Shown one piece after another: positions 24,699 to 33,770 of a DNA stretch of 64,000 nt. The DNA comes from Serratia sp. H1w. GTDB lineage: Bacteria > Pseudomonadota > Gammaproteobacteria > Enterobacterales > Enterobacteriaceae. The notes below the pieces were generated by a model, which was not told the DNA's origin, made no database searches, and saw nothing but the letters and a program-made list of their open reading frames with translations. The stretch covers positions 17,916 to 81,915 of the forward strand of contig NZ_AYMQ01000059.1 in NCBI RefSeq assembly GCF_000633355.1, given 5' to 3'. Numbering within the stretch: position 1 is the stretch's first letter; each line of letters starts with the position of its first letter. The translations under genes and the position numbers were made by a program.

Positions 24699-26443
24699 TG
24701 GGCAAACTCCTTGGAGACCAAATAAAGAGGGTTATCCAGATCTTGCAGATAGTTCGGCAACATGCGGCTGCCGCCATCCTGTTCTGAATAGGTGAGTTTC
24801 ACCGGGTTGAGTACCACACGGATAATCTGTGGTTTGAAAAGGTCGAACAGGGCAAAGCGTTCGGCCAGCTGCGGGTGCTGCGCCATATAGCGCTCCAGCA
24901 CCTGTGCCAGCACTTGATAGAAACGTGGTTCGCTGATGCCGCAGCCGCTCATCAGCGGCGAAATAAAGCGTAATACGGTGACGAAATGCCCGGTTTGCAG
25001 GTCATGGATCAGGTAATCGGCAGGCAGGCGCACCGTCACGTCTTTTACCACTTGTGGCAGTGAAGCGGCCTGTGGGAAGTCTTGATCCACCAGACGCATG
25101 TCACCCTGGAAGTCTTTTAACAGCACGCGCTGCGGCACATGGTCCTTCATCACCAGCGTGATGTTCTGGCCATGGGCGATCAACGCCACCCCGTAACAGC
25201 ACATCAGGTGGTACATCGGGATCACTACCGCTTCGAACATCTGCGCCAGCCACGCTTCTGCGCTCAGGCCGGAACGAGCGATGTAGGCGGCGATCAGCGG
25301 TTCACCCTGATTGTCGGTTTCCATCAGCGTGGCCATCAGGATCGCCTGCTCGTCCGCTTGCAGATAACAGGATGGATTTTCACGCCAGATCACCCCGAGC
25401 ATCTCTTGATAACGATAAGGAGCCTTGGACAGAGCCGCGTAGGTTGGATGAGCCAGATAGCCCGCCGCCGGTTCACCCAGGATTTGGGCTCCGCTGGCCT
25501 GCAAGGTGCTGTCGCTGGCGAAAATTTGTTGCAACCAACGTGAAGCCGCAGGCCCGGCGCTGATGTACTTACCCGGAATACCGCGATAGCAGGAAGTGTT
25601 GTAAATGGTCAGCGGCAGTTTGATATCGAAGGGCACGCGGCGACTGGTATTGGTCAAGGTGCGTAGCGACTGCTGAGCCAGATAGCGATCGCCAAACTCA
25701 CCCAGTTCTACCAGCTCACCGCTGGCCAACTGCGGCAGGAAGTGCAGCGCGATTTTTTGTTGCCATTGCCACGGATGCAGCGGGACCGGCAACCAGTCGT
25801 TAGTTAACTTCAGTTCACGCCAATGGCGGTTAAAACGCTGACGTTCGTTCTCGTCCATGGCGCTGTTAAGCTGGTTTTCCAGCGGAAAGTCTTCATCAAT
25901 GCACCAGACAAAGCTACTGCGTTTGGCTGCCACCCAGTGCAGTTGGAACTGGCCCTGATATTCCGGCGCGTATTGTTGCAGTGCCGTTAGCCCCCAACCG
26001 CGGCGACCCTTGTTGAAGACGAATTTAGGATGGCCAGCCAACAGGCATTGCAGCGCATCGGCATCCAGCGCAATCAGATCGCTGGCATTCATCCCGTGGC
26101 GAGCGGCAATCAGTTGCATGTCACCGCGCAGCGTGGCGTATAGATCTTCCAGGTGTTCGGCGATCTGTGCATCGTCCATCTTCAGCACCTGCGCCAACTG
26201 CCGCAGTGTTTGATCGGCGGCCAGCGGCTGGCGATCGCAGCTCAGGCTGTTGGCGTCGATGTGTAACCAACCCCAGATGCCGCGTTTGGCACTGAAACTG
26301 TAGGTCGCATCACCCAGCGCGATCTGCCATTGGCTGCCGTGTTCCTCGGCTTGCAAGGTTCGTTCATACTCCAGCTCCGCCAGGATTTTGGCGATCATCT
26401 GTAAGTTGACGCGTTGCCAGTCGGCGTAATCATGACGGTTCAT
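24695..26443 (-). CDS. iucC: Aerobactin synthetase IucC (NIS synthetase)
   Basis: A 582-residue NRPS-independent siderophore synthetase that attaches the second N6-acetyl-N6-hydroxylysine to the citrate intermediate, finishing aerobactin. Family features include HPWQWQ (about 226-231), RTLTNTSRRVPFDIKLPL (about 262-279), the nucleotide region HGQNITLVMKD and the LLKDFQGDMRL stretch. Length is as expected for IucC. It overlaps the genes on both sides by 4 bases. Confidence 0.92.
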   Translation of the reverse strand: MNRHDYADWQRVNLQMIAKILAELEYERTLQAEEHGSQWQIALGDATYSFSAKRGIWGWLHIDANSLSCDRQPLAADQTLRQLAQVLKMDDAQIAEHLEDLYATLRGDMQLIAARHGMNASDLIALDADALQCLLAGHPKFVFNKGRRGWGLTALQQYAPEYQGQFQLHWVAAKRSSFVWCIDEDFPLENQLNSAMDENERQRFNRHWRELKLTNDWLPVPLHPWQWQQKIALHFLPQLASGELVELGEFGDRYLAQQSLRTLTNTSRRVPFDIKLPLTIYNTSCYRGIPGKYISAGPAASRWLQQIFASDSTLQASGAQILGEPAAGYLAHPTYAALSKAPYRYQEMLGVIWRENPSCYLQADEQAILMATLMETDNQGEPLIAAYIARSGLSAEAWLAQMFEAVVIPMYHLMCCYGVALIAHGQNITLVMKDHVPQRVLLKDFQGDMRLVDQDFPQAASLPQVVKDVTVRLPADYLIHDLQTGHFVTVLRFISPLMSGCGISEPRFYQVLAQVLERYMAQHPQLAERFALFDLFKPQIIRVVLNPVKLTYSEQDGGSRMLPNYLQDLDNPLYLVSKEFAQ

Positions 26444-28956
26444 ACGTGGGCCTCCCGGAAGAAATCTTCACGCTGGTTCACGATCAGACGCGAACGCTTG
26501 TGCGGGAAATCGAACTCTTTCAGCGTGTTAAAACCCGCGGCAGGCAGATGGCGGAACAGCCGCTGATTATCTGCGCGCGGCTCGGCCACGACGCGAGTGG
26601 TACGGGGTTCATCCAGGTATAAATAGTGGGTCAGGCCGCGTAGCCAGCTACGGATGTACTGTGCGCCGCGCCAGTTATCTTCACCGACCAACATGTGCAG
26701 ACCGCGGTCGAACGGCTGCCAGCGATAGTGGCGGCCAATGCGATCTTCGGGCGCCCAGTAAACCTCGAAATAACCAAAGGGCTGGTCGTCAAAGCAGCCC
26801 AGCAGCGGGTAGCAATAGCTGGAGTCCAGTTGGCGCTGTAAATAGGCGGCCTGCACCTCGAGTGGGCCGCTCATTTCCCAGAAGGCGTCGACACGGGGTG
26901 AGTTCATCCAACGGGTGAACTGCTCGGCATCGCGTTCCACTTCGGGCGTGCGGAAACTCAAGGTACGTTTGATTTGCGCATCGTAGCGGCGATAAACCTC
27001 GCCGCTTGGCCGTACCGGGCGTTGCGGAAACCACAGCTCGCGCTCGGCATCGTATTGCATCTGGCCGGAAGTGGTATGACGCTCGGCAACCAACCACAGT
27101 GGCAATTGGTAGAAGGTTTCACGGGCCAGATAGTCGCCATTAGCCTGGGAGAACAGCGCCAGAGCCTGCGGCTCCTCGCGCCATTCGGCATAGGGCAGGG
27201 CAATGCCACTTAACTGCGGGGCGGCGATCAGCAACTGATCCAGCGCCTGGATCAACCAGCCTGCCGGAATTGAACCCGGATCGACAATGGTGTTCTCATT
27301 GTGATCGTGCAGATAGCAGAAGAAGTTGCCCTTGCAGTTCCAATGTGGGCTGTCGAGTACATAGTCCAGGCACAGGGGATTTTTTGCTGTGTTACGCAGA
27401 ACTGTTAACGCATCCCGTACTCGTATCATCAGGTTTTCTTCACTGTCGAACCCAACAGCCGCCATCGCGGCGGTTACCGCCAAGGTAGAATTCACCAGCA
27501 GGTAGTAAGGGAAGTAGCGCAACAGTTGCTGCTCACTGAAGCGGTTTTCCGCCTCGGCTTCACCGATCTCATCCAGCCACGGTGTGGCATCGCGGGTAAA
27601 ACCGCTGCCCTGGCAATCGCGATACAGCATACCCACCGGCAAGTCTTGCTGCATTTCCACCAGAATGTTTTGTTGGTGGGCCAGCAATACCAGACCGTAG
27701 TCGGCTTCGGCGCTGAACAGCGGTAACAGCACCTGCTGGCAGTAAGCGTCGAGCCAGCAATGGGCGGCCTGTTGCAACGGCAAGTTCAGGCGAGCAGCCA
27801 GGCGACGGACTGCCGCTGCCAATAGACTGTCGCCGCCGTCAGGCGCGGCTTGTGTCAGGGTGACCAGGACGTTGGTTTGGCTCTCTGCCTGGCCGAACAG
27901 CAGGTTATCGCGCAGCGCCATCAGGCTCTCTTCCTGGATCACGCCGTCAGCGCAACGCAGTCCGGCCCAGCCATCTTCCTGCATTACGCGCATCGTTGGG
28001 TAACGGGCTTGCAGCTCCTGCCAGCGGGAGGTTTTTGCCAGCCGGGCCAGACGCATGCCGCGTTTCACTTCTTTCACCGACAGGGTACGCACCGAGTTGG
28101 TCAACCGTACGCTGAGGGAGAACTTGATCATGTCGCGGCTATTTGCCTGGTACAGCGAACGTGCAGAACTGGTGGGCAGCCAGCGTTCACCGGCCTCACC
28201 CAGATCGCTCAGCTTGTGCTGATCGACCAACTCGCGGCACCAGCTTTGTGCCAACAGGTAATCGGCTTGCCACGGGTGCATCGGCAGCAGCCAGACGTCA
28301 TCGGTAAAATGGCCAAGCAACTGCGGCGCGTTTTCGGCGGCGAAGCGTTGCAGGCGCTGCTGTAACGTCAGATCCAGGCTATCGCCACACAGGTTGCGCT
28401 TATCTACCGCAAACCAGCGCAGGGAAAAGCTGCCCGCAAAATCTGGCAGGTAGCGCTGTGCCTGCTGATGATCGAAGGGTTCATGGGATTTCGGTGCCGG
28501 GTGGAAGGCATGGCCAGCTAATAGCCCCTGTTCCGCCTGGGCAAAATTCAGCGGCTGGTCACGTAGCCTTGGCCAGTCCAGCCGGATAGCGATCGCCTGT
28601 TGGGTATTGTCATGACTTTCCAGCACTCGCTGGCGAAAGCGCGCCAAAACGTCGTCACTCAGTTGACCCTTTATCGCTGGTTTGGCCAATAACAGCGTCA
28701 CCAACTGCGCAAAACTCAGCGCTTCACCGCTGCCATTCAGGCGAGCCGGGAACTGGTATTGGTGATGCTGGGTTGGTGAGATATGGCGTAACGGAATGCG
28801 AATAAATTGGCTATCTGCCAGTGGGAGGTGTAACTGCGGCGATTGTTGGCTATCGGTTGCCGGAACTATGTGCCAGTCCCGGGTTTCACGCATTAGCGCG
28901 TTGAGGAAACATTGCGCAGCCACATCGGTTGCTGCGCTTGCTAACTGGATGGTCAT
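26440..28956 (-). CDS. iucA-iucB: Fused IucA-IucB: citrate-lysine synthetase plus N6-hydroxylysine acetyltransferase
   Basis: One 838-residue frame covers two aerobactin enzymes that are normally separate. Residues 1 to about 560 are IucA (NIS synthetase, with HPWQADYLL, RLTNSVRTLSVKEVKRG and FFCYLHDHNENTIVDP). Residues about 561-838 are IucB, a GNAT acetyltransferase (RYDAQIKRTLSFR, RGLHMLVGEDNWRG, FDFPHKRSRL). At the joint (about 27276) the usual last dozen or so IucA residues and roughly the first 35-40 IucB residues are absent. The core domains look intact. I use the ATG at 28956; an ATG at 29019 would run back through a Fur box. Confidence 0.88.
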   Translation of the reverse strand: MTIQLASAATDVAAQCFLNALMRETRDWHIVPATDSQQSPQLHLPLADSQFIRIPLRHISPTQHHQYQFPARLNGSGEALSFAQLVTLLLAKPAIKGQLSDDVLARFRQRVLESHDNTQQAIAIRLDWPRLRDQPLNFAQAEQGLLAGHAFHPAPKSHEPFDHQQAQRYLPDFAGSFSLRWFAVDKRNLCGDSLDLTLQQRLQRFAAENAPQLLGHFTDDVWLLPMHPWQADYLLAQSWCRELVDQHKLSDLGEAGERWLPTSSARSLYQANSRDMIKFSLSVRLTNSVRTLSVKEVKRGMRLARLAKTSRWQELQARYPTMRVMQEDGWAGLRCADGVIQEESLMALRDNLLFGQAESQTNVLVTLTQAAPDGGDSLLAAAVRRLAARLNLPLQQAAHCWLDAYCQQVLLPLFSAEADYGLVLLAHQQNILVEMQQDLPVGMLYRDCQGSGFTRDATPWLDEIGEAEAENRFSEQQLLRYFPYYLLVNSTLAVTAAMAAVGFDSEENLMIRVRDALTVLRNTAKNPLCLDYVLDSPHWNCKGNFFCYLHDHNENTIVDPGSIPAGWLIQALDQLLIAAPQLSGIALPYAEWREEPQALALFSQANGDYLARETFYQLPLWLVAERHTTSGQMQYDAERELWFPQRPVRPSGEVYRRYDAQIKRTLSFRTPEVERDAEQFTRWMNSPRVDAFWEMSGPLEVQAAYLQRQLDSSYCYPLLGCFDDQPFGYFEVYWAPEDRIGRHYRWQPFDRGLHMLVGEDNWRGAQYIRSWLRGLTHYLYLDEPRTTRVVAEPRADNQRLFRHLPAAGFNTLKEFDFPHKRSRLIVNQREDFFREAHV

Positions 28957-28979
28957 GACCCTTGCCACTCTGGAGCGAT

Positions 28980-28994
28980 TGAGAATGATTCTTA
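28980..28994. promoter_or_regulatory. Fur box, aerobactin promoter
   Basis: TGAGAATGATTCTTA matches the 7-1-7 inverted form of the Fur site (TGATAATnATTATCA) with few mismatches. It lies 24 bp upstream of the iucA-iucB start, so iron-replete Fur should shut off the siderophore operon. Confidence 0.75.
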
Positions 28995-29089
28995 TATCAA
29001 TAGTTCTTATTATTACCAATCATCGCGTGATACAATTTTTCAATTAATCAAACATAAAATCATCATCTTCTTAACGGTTATTTTACCTA

Positions 29090-30316
29090 ATGCGCTTATT
29101 TTCCACGTCAAAAATCGTTGCAATTGGTAATGATTCTCCTTCAAACTGGCCGCTGGCGTTTTGTGCCGGGCTATTGGGCATTGGGCAAAATGGCTTGCTG
29201 GTGGCATTACCGGTGTTGGTCAGTCTGACTCAGCTCTCGCTGTCGGTGTGGGCGGGATTGCTGACGCTGGGGTCGATGCTGTTTCTGGTGGGTTCCCCTT
29301 GGTGGGGGCGGCAGGCAGAAATCCGCGGTTGTAAGTACGTGGTGATTATGGCCCTGGCAGGTTACCTGCTCAGCTTTGCGTTACTGGCTTTGGCCGTGTG
29401 GGGGCTCGCTGCTGGCTGGCTACCGGAAATGGCTGGGCTGGGTGGATTGATCGTGGCGCGCATTATCTATGGGCTGACGGTGTCGGGCATGGTACCCGCC
29501 AGCCAGACCTGGGCGCTGCAACGAGCCGGATATGAACAACGTATGGCGGCGTTAGCCACTATCAGTTCAGGCCTGAGCTGCGGTCGTTTGCTCGGCCCAT
29601 TATGTGCGGCCTTGGCGTTGTCTCTGCATCCGATGGCGCCGCTGTGGCTGATGGCTATCGCCCCGTTGATCGCACTGCTGGTGATTTGCCGCCAGCATAA
29701 CGATCCTCCGTTGCCTGCGGTGGCACATCAGCAAAATCGCCTGCGGTTGACGATGGTGCCCTATCTGCTGTGTGCGCTGCTGCTGGCGGGGTGCGTCAGC
29801 CTGATGCAGTTGGGTCTGGCTCCGCATTTGCAGCAGTTGTTCAGCCATTCGGCGACGACCGTCAGCCACCATGTGGCGATCTTACTCAGCGTGGCGGCGG
29901 GTTGCACGTTGTTGGCTCAGTTTCTGGTCGTGCGGCCACAGCGGCTTACCGCGCCGCAGTTATTGATGGTTGCCGCCGTATTGATGATCGCGGGTTTGGG
30001 GCTGATGTGTACCACGCCGTTGGCGCTGTTTTACCTCGGCTGTGCGTTGGCTTCGTTTGGTGCCGCGATGGCGACGCCGGGCTATCAACTGATGTTGAAC
30101 GATAAATTATCTACCGGTAAAGGTGCAGGAGCTATCGCCACCAGCCATACACTAGGCTATGGCGCAAGCGCGCTGATGGTGCCGGTAGTGAGCAAATTTT
30201 ACGGTGAGTCGCAGTTGGTTGCGGCGGCACTGGTAGCCGCCGTCCTGCTGGGCGGCATTAGCAGCTGGCTATGGTGCCAGCATCGAATGGCAGACATTGC
30301 GCGGGAGAGTCAGTGA
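29090..30316 (+). CDS. shiF: ShiF-like MFS transporter (aerobactin export)
   Basis: A 408-residue protein with about 12 membrane helices and MFS features, including WWGRQAEIRG (about residues 68-77) as the loop 2-3 motif. The beginning FCAGLLGIGQNGLLVALPVLV resembles ShiF, linked with aerobactin loci and implicated in aerobactin secretion. It is divergent from iucA-iucB, sharing the Fur-controlled region. No strong ribosome site is seen before the ATG at 29090, but no better in-frame start exists before the first helix. Confidence 0.78.
   Translation: MRLFSTSKIVAIGNDSPSNWPLAFCAGLLGIGQNGLLVALPVLVSLTQLSLSVWAGLLTLGSMLFLVGSPWWGRQAEIRGCKYVVIMALAGYLLSFALLALAVWGLAAGWLPEMAGLGGLIVARIIYGLTVSGMVPASQTWALQRAGYEQRMAALATISSGLSCGRLLGPLCAALALSLHPMAPLWLMAIAPLIALLVICRQHNDPPLPAVAHQQNRLRLTMVPYLLCALLLAGCVSLMQLGLAPHLQQLFSHSATTVSHHVAILLSVAAGCTLLAQFLVVRPQRLTAPQLLMVAAVLMIAGLGLMCTTPLALFYLGCALASFGAAMATPGYQLMLNDKLSTGKGAGAIATSHTLGYGASALMVPVVSKFYGESQLVAAALVAAVLLGGISSWLWCQHRMADIARESQ
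29125..29139. promoter_or_regulatory. Second Fur-like site near the shiF start
   Basis: TGGTAATGATTCTCC resembles the Fur 7-1-7 site with three mismatches. It falls about 35 bp inside the shiF reading frame, where bound Fur could block elongation or a nearby promoter. Moderate match only. Confidence 0.45.
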
Positions 30317-30317
30317 T

Positions 30318-31196
30318 ATGTCCGCAAGCTATCGCATCTTTGATCTTACCTTGAAGCACAAGGAAAACATTTCCCCTTCGCTGCTGCGCTGCGTGTTTAC
30401 CGGCCCAGAGGTTCAGCGTATGAAGCTGGAAGCTCCCGATCAGCGTATCAAGTTGCTGTTCCCGGTAGCGGAAGGACAAAACCAGCCGTTGGCGAATAGC
30501 GACGATTGGTACCGCAACTATATGGCGATACCTAAGGAGCAGCGGCCCGTGATGCGTACCTACACGCTGCGGGCGCTGCGCGCTGTCGAGAATGAAATGG
30601 ATGTGGAATTTGTGCTCCATGGCGTCAACGGTCCGGCCTCCGCCTGGGCTACGCATGCTGTTGCAGGGGATAAACTGCAAGCCGTGGCGCCCAATGCCGA
30701 TTTTGCTGAGGATAGCGGCGGTTATGAGTGGGCCCCTCCGGCGCACACCCAGCAGGCGTTGCTGATTGCCGACGAAACGGCGCTGCCAGCAGCGATGGGC
30801 ATTATCGAGCAGTTGGCGCAACAGGCTAACCCGCCGCGTGTGCAGGCTTTCTTCGAAGTCCCGGTGGCGGGAGATTGCCTCGATATGGCGAAATTCCCGT
30901 TTGCCGAGGTTTACTGGCTGCCACGGGATGTTGGACAACAGCAACTGCACGGAACGCTGCTGGTAGAGTCGGTGCGCCAGCGGGTTAACATTCCTGCCTC
31001 GGCACGGACCGCAGCGCAATCTCTGGCAGAAAACAGTTTGGGCGGGGATTTGCTGTGGGAGCGTGCCGAGGGGGCTAAAACCTTCTATGCCTGGGTGGCG
31101 GCAGAGTCATCGGTGGTGAAAAACCTACGCCGTTATCTGATAGGCGAACGCGATCTGGATCGTTCTACGGTGAACTTTATGGCTTATTGGTGCTAA
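30318..31196 (+). CDS. Siderophore-interacting protein (ViuB-type ferric-siderophore reductase)
   Basis: A 292-residue flavoprotein of the SIP family. The FAD-binding beta-barrel holds RTYT (residues 80-83), followed by the HG-type stretch and the SIP domain (about 145-290) with LLIADETALPAAMGIIEQL and a C-terminal RRYLIGERDLDR helix. Such proteins reduce ferric siderophore in the cytoplasm to free iron. It starts 1 bp after the shiF stop, so export and iron release are encoded together. A match to aerobactin specifically is inferred from the neighbours. Confidence 0.85.
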   Translation: MSASYRIFDLTLKHKENISPSLLRCVFTGPEVQRMKLEAPDQRIKLLFPVAEGQNQPLANSDDWYRNYMAIPKEQRPVMRTYTLRALRAVENEMDVEFVLHGVNGPASAWATHAVAGDKLQAVAPNADFAEDSGGYEWAPPAHTQQALLIADETALPAAMGIIEQLAQQANPPRVQAFFEVPVAGDCLDMAKFPFAEVYWLPRDVGQQQLHGTLLVESVRQRVNIPASARTAAQSLAENSLGGDLLWERAEGAKTFYAWVAAESSVVKNLRRYLIGERDLDRSTVNFMAYWC

Positions 31197-31490
31197 GTGA
31201 GCCTGTTAAATTGCTGTATCTAATAGTGCTACAGTTGGAAGTTATACAGATCACCTACACGCCGTGAACCCGTCCCTGGGGGCTCGCAATCGCGCATCCA
31301 TGCGCTCAACGGTCGGTTAACCTGCATAACTCCCAGCTGTCTCAGGCTTAATGTGTCGCGGTAAATTAAATCCCTTCCCCCTTCGCGGTCTGGTTTTTGA
31401 GCTTATAGGGGGGCCCTTATTTCAATACTGGCAGCCGCTTTGGCTGCTGTGTTATGTTCCGCTGCAACGAAAGTTACAGCGGGAGTAGCG

Positions 31491-32333
31491 ATGAAACAGA
31501 TTGATGAACGCCTGCGCAGCGAATATCCGCAATTGGCACCGCAAGAGCAGCGGGTGGCCGACTTTATCTTCGATCATTTCGCCGACCTGATTGGCTATAA
31601 CAGCGCCGAACTGGCACGCCTGAGCGGGGTGTCCAAGGCCACCGTCAGCCGTTTGTTCAAGCGACTGGGTTATGCCAGCTATCGTGCGATGCGTGATGAA
31701 CTGCGTACCCTGCGTCAAAGCGGTATGCCATTGACCGACAGCCGCGACGCAGTGCAGGGCAACACCTTGCTGGCCCGCCATTACCAGCAGGAAATGGCCA
31801 ATCTGACGCACTGGGTGCAACAGATTGATGCGGCACAGTTTGGCGCGGTGATCGCAGCCATGGGGCAATCCCGGCGGCTGGTGTTGCTGGGCATGCGTAA
31901 TAGCTATCCCGTCGCGATGCATTTGCGTCAGCAACTCATGCAAGTGCGCGAGCAGGTGCTGTTAATACCTCAGCCAGGCCAGACGCTGGCCGAAGAGCTG
32001 GTGGATCTGGGGCCACAAGACATGGTGGTGGTCGTGGCATTTCGTCGCCGTCCACGTCTGGTACGAGAGGTATTGCAACAGTTGCAGATCCAGCAAGTGC
32101 CGACGCTGTTGATCTGCGAACCGCAGGCCCAGGCACTGATCCCGTTGGCAAGCTGGCATTTGATGGCGCCGCTCGATAGCGTCTCGGCTTTTGATAGTTA
32201 CTCCAGCGCCATGAGTTTGGCGAGCCTGCTGAGCAATGCGCTGCTGCATGACAGGTTGTCGCAAGGGCGGCAGCGTATTCATCAGGTGGCCGATCTGTTC
32301 AGCGATCTGGAGGAGTTGGAGCAGCGTAGCTGA
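31491..32333 (+). CDS. RpiR/MurR-family transcription regulator
   Basis: I use the ATG at 31491 after GCGGGAG, giving 280 residues. An N-terminal RpiR helix-turn-helix (about 37-59, SAELARLSGVSKATVSRLFKRL) precedes a SIS sugar-phosphate-type domain (about 125-260, with RLVLLGMRNSYPVAMHLRQQL). In Klebsiella the hpx purine cluster has an RpiR-type regulator. Standing 190 bp upstream of an hpxJ-like gene, this one likely controls the ureide genes. The ligand is unknown. Confidence 0.8.
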   Translation: MKQIDERLRSEYPQLAPQEQRVADFIFDHFADLIGYNSAELARLSGVSKATVSRLFKRLGYASYRAMRDELRTLRQSGMPLTDSRDAVQGNTLLARHYQQEMANLTHWVQQIDAAQFGAVIAAMGQSRRLVLLGMRNSYPVAMHLRQQLMQVREQVLLIPQPGQTLAEELVDLGPQDMVVVVAFRRRPRLVREVLQQLQIQQVPTLLICEPQAQALIPLASWHLMAPLDSVSAFDSYSSAMSLASLLSNALLHDRLSQGRQRIHQVADLFSDLEELEQRS

Positions 32334-32353
32334 ATAACGACCGACTCATTACC

Positions 32354-32377
32354 AAGGGGCGCTGCATGCTGCGCCTT
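32354..32377 (+). terminator. Palindromic terminator after the RpiR regulator
   Basis: AAGGGGCGC (from 32354) pairs with GCGCCTT (32371-32377) around TGCATGCT. It belongs to the repeated GGGGCGC-GCGCCC terminator family seen elsewhere in the window. Confidence 0.6.
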
Positions 32378-32525
32378 GATTGAGTCTTTAGTTGCAAAAA
32401 AATAATTTAAGAATCTTTTGTTTCATCCTCTCGCGCTTGGCGATAATCTAGCAATAGCTAAAATCCAGCCAGTTTCTGGTGTAGCCCTCTCCCAAACCAA
32501 GTTATTAAGTTGACAAGGAATGAAC

Positions 32526-33770
32526 ATGCTAGCTAACAGCCAATTCGATCAAATCAATCCTCCGCACCGCCTGCTGATGGGCCCAGGGCCGATCAATGCC
32601 GATCCGCGTGTGCTGCGTGCCATGTCCAGCCAACTGATCGGTCAATACGATCCGGCCATGACCGGCTATATGAATCAGGTGATGGAGCTGTATCGTGCGC
32701 TGTTCCGCACGCAGAACCGCTGGACGATGCTGATCGATGGCACTTCTCGTGCCGGTATTGAGGCGATGCTGGTTTCTGCTATCCGCCCTGGCGATAAAGT
32801 GCTGGTGCCGGTATTTGGTCGTTTTGGTCATCTGTTGTGTGAAATTGCCCGCCGTTGCCGTGCGGAAGTGCATACCATCGAAGCACCTTGGGGCGAGGTG
32901 TTCAGCGCCGATCGGATTGAGGATGCGATCAAGAAAGTACGGCCGCGCCTGTTGCTAACGGTGCAAGGGGATACCTCCACCACCATGCTGCAACCGCTGG
33001 CGGAATTGGGCGATATCTGCCGCCGCCACGGCGTCTTGTTCTATACCGATGCCACCGCCTCGTTCGCCGGTAACGAATTGGAAACCGATGCTTGGGGTCT
33101 GGATGCGGTGTCCGCTGGGCTGCAAAAATGCCTGGGTGGCCCTTCTGGCAGTTCTCCGATTACGCTTAGCCCGCAGTTTGAAGAGATCGTGCGCCGCCGT
33201 AAGTGCGTTGAAGAAGGGATCCGTACTGTCGATCACGCCGACGGTGATGACGAGATGATCTACTCCAACTATTTCGATCTCGGCATGATCATGGATTACT
33301 GGGGGCCAGAGCGCCTGAACCACCATACGGAAGCGACCAGCATGCTGTTTGCTGCCCGTGAATGCGCACGGGTGATCCTGGAAGAGGGGCTGGATAACAC
33401 CATTGCTCGCCATAAGCTGCACGGCGCGGCGATGTTGGCCGGGATCCAGGGAATGGGGCTGGAAGTGTTTGGCGATATCGCCAACAAGATGAACAACGTG
33501 CTGGGCGTGGTGATCCCACAGGGCATCCATAGCGAACAAGTACGCCAGATGATGCTCAATGACTTCGCCATTGAAATCGGCACCTCGTTTGGTCCGTTGC
33601 AGGGCAAGATCTGGCGGATCGGCACCATGGGCTATAACGCGCGCAAAGACTGCGTGCTGCAAACTCTGGCCGCGCTGGAAGCGGTATTGAACCGTCTTGG
33701 TTTCGTCAGCCCGCAGGGGGAAGCGATGCAGGCTGCATGGAATATTTACGGCGCTGAACGCCAGGGATGA
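32526..33770 (+). CDS. hpxJ: Ureidoglycine-glyoxylate aminotransferase-like (HpxJ/PucG)
   Basis: A 414-residue fold-type I PLP aminotransferase. The likely PLP lysine is Lys201 in GLQKCLGGPSG, with Asp175 of YTDATAS binding the pyridine nitrogen. PucG/HpxJ-type enzymes move the amino group of ureidoglycine to glyoxylate in allantoin breakdown. The MGPGPINADPR start and the partner allantoate-hydrolase gene support this rather than a plain alanine-glyoxylate aminotransferase. I use the ATG at 32526 (AAGGA at a 6-base distance); 32520 is in frame but too close. The stop overlaps hpxK (ATGA). Confidence 0.82.
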   Translation: MLANSQFDQINPPHRLLMGPGPINADPRVLRAMSSQLIGQYDPAMTGYMNQVMELYRALFRTQNRWTMLIDGTSRAGIEAMLVSAIRPGDKVLVPVFGRFGHLLCEIARRCRAEVHTIEAPWGEVFSADRIEDAIKKVRPRLLLTVQGDTSTTMLQPLAELGDICRRHGVLFYTDATASFAGNELETDAWGLDAVSAGLQKCLGGPSGSSPITLSPQFEEIVRRRKCVEEGIRTVDHADGDDEMIYSNYFDLGMIMDYWGPERLNHHTEATSMLFAARECARVILEEGLDNTIARHKLHGAAMLAGIQGMGLEVFGDIANKMNNVLGVVIPQGIHSEQVRQMMLNDFAIEIGTSFGPLQGKIWRIGTMGYNARKDCVLQTLAALEAVLNRLGFVSPQGEAMQAAWNIYGAERQG

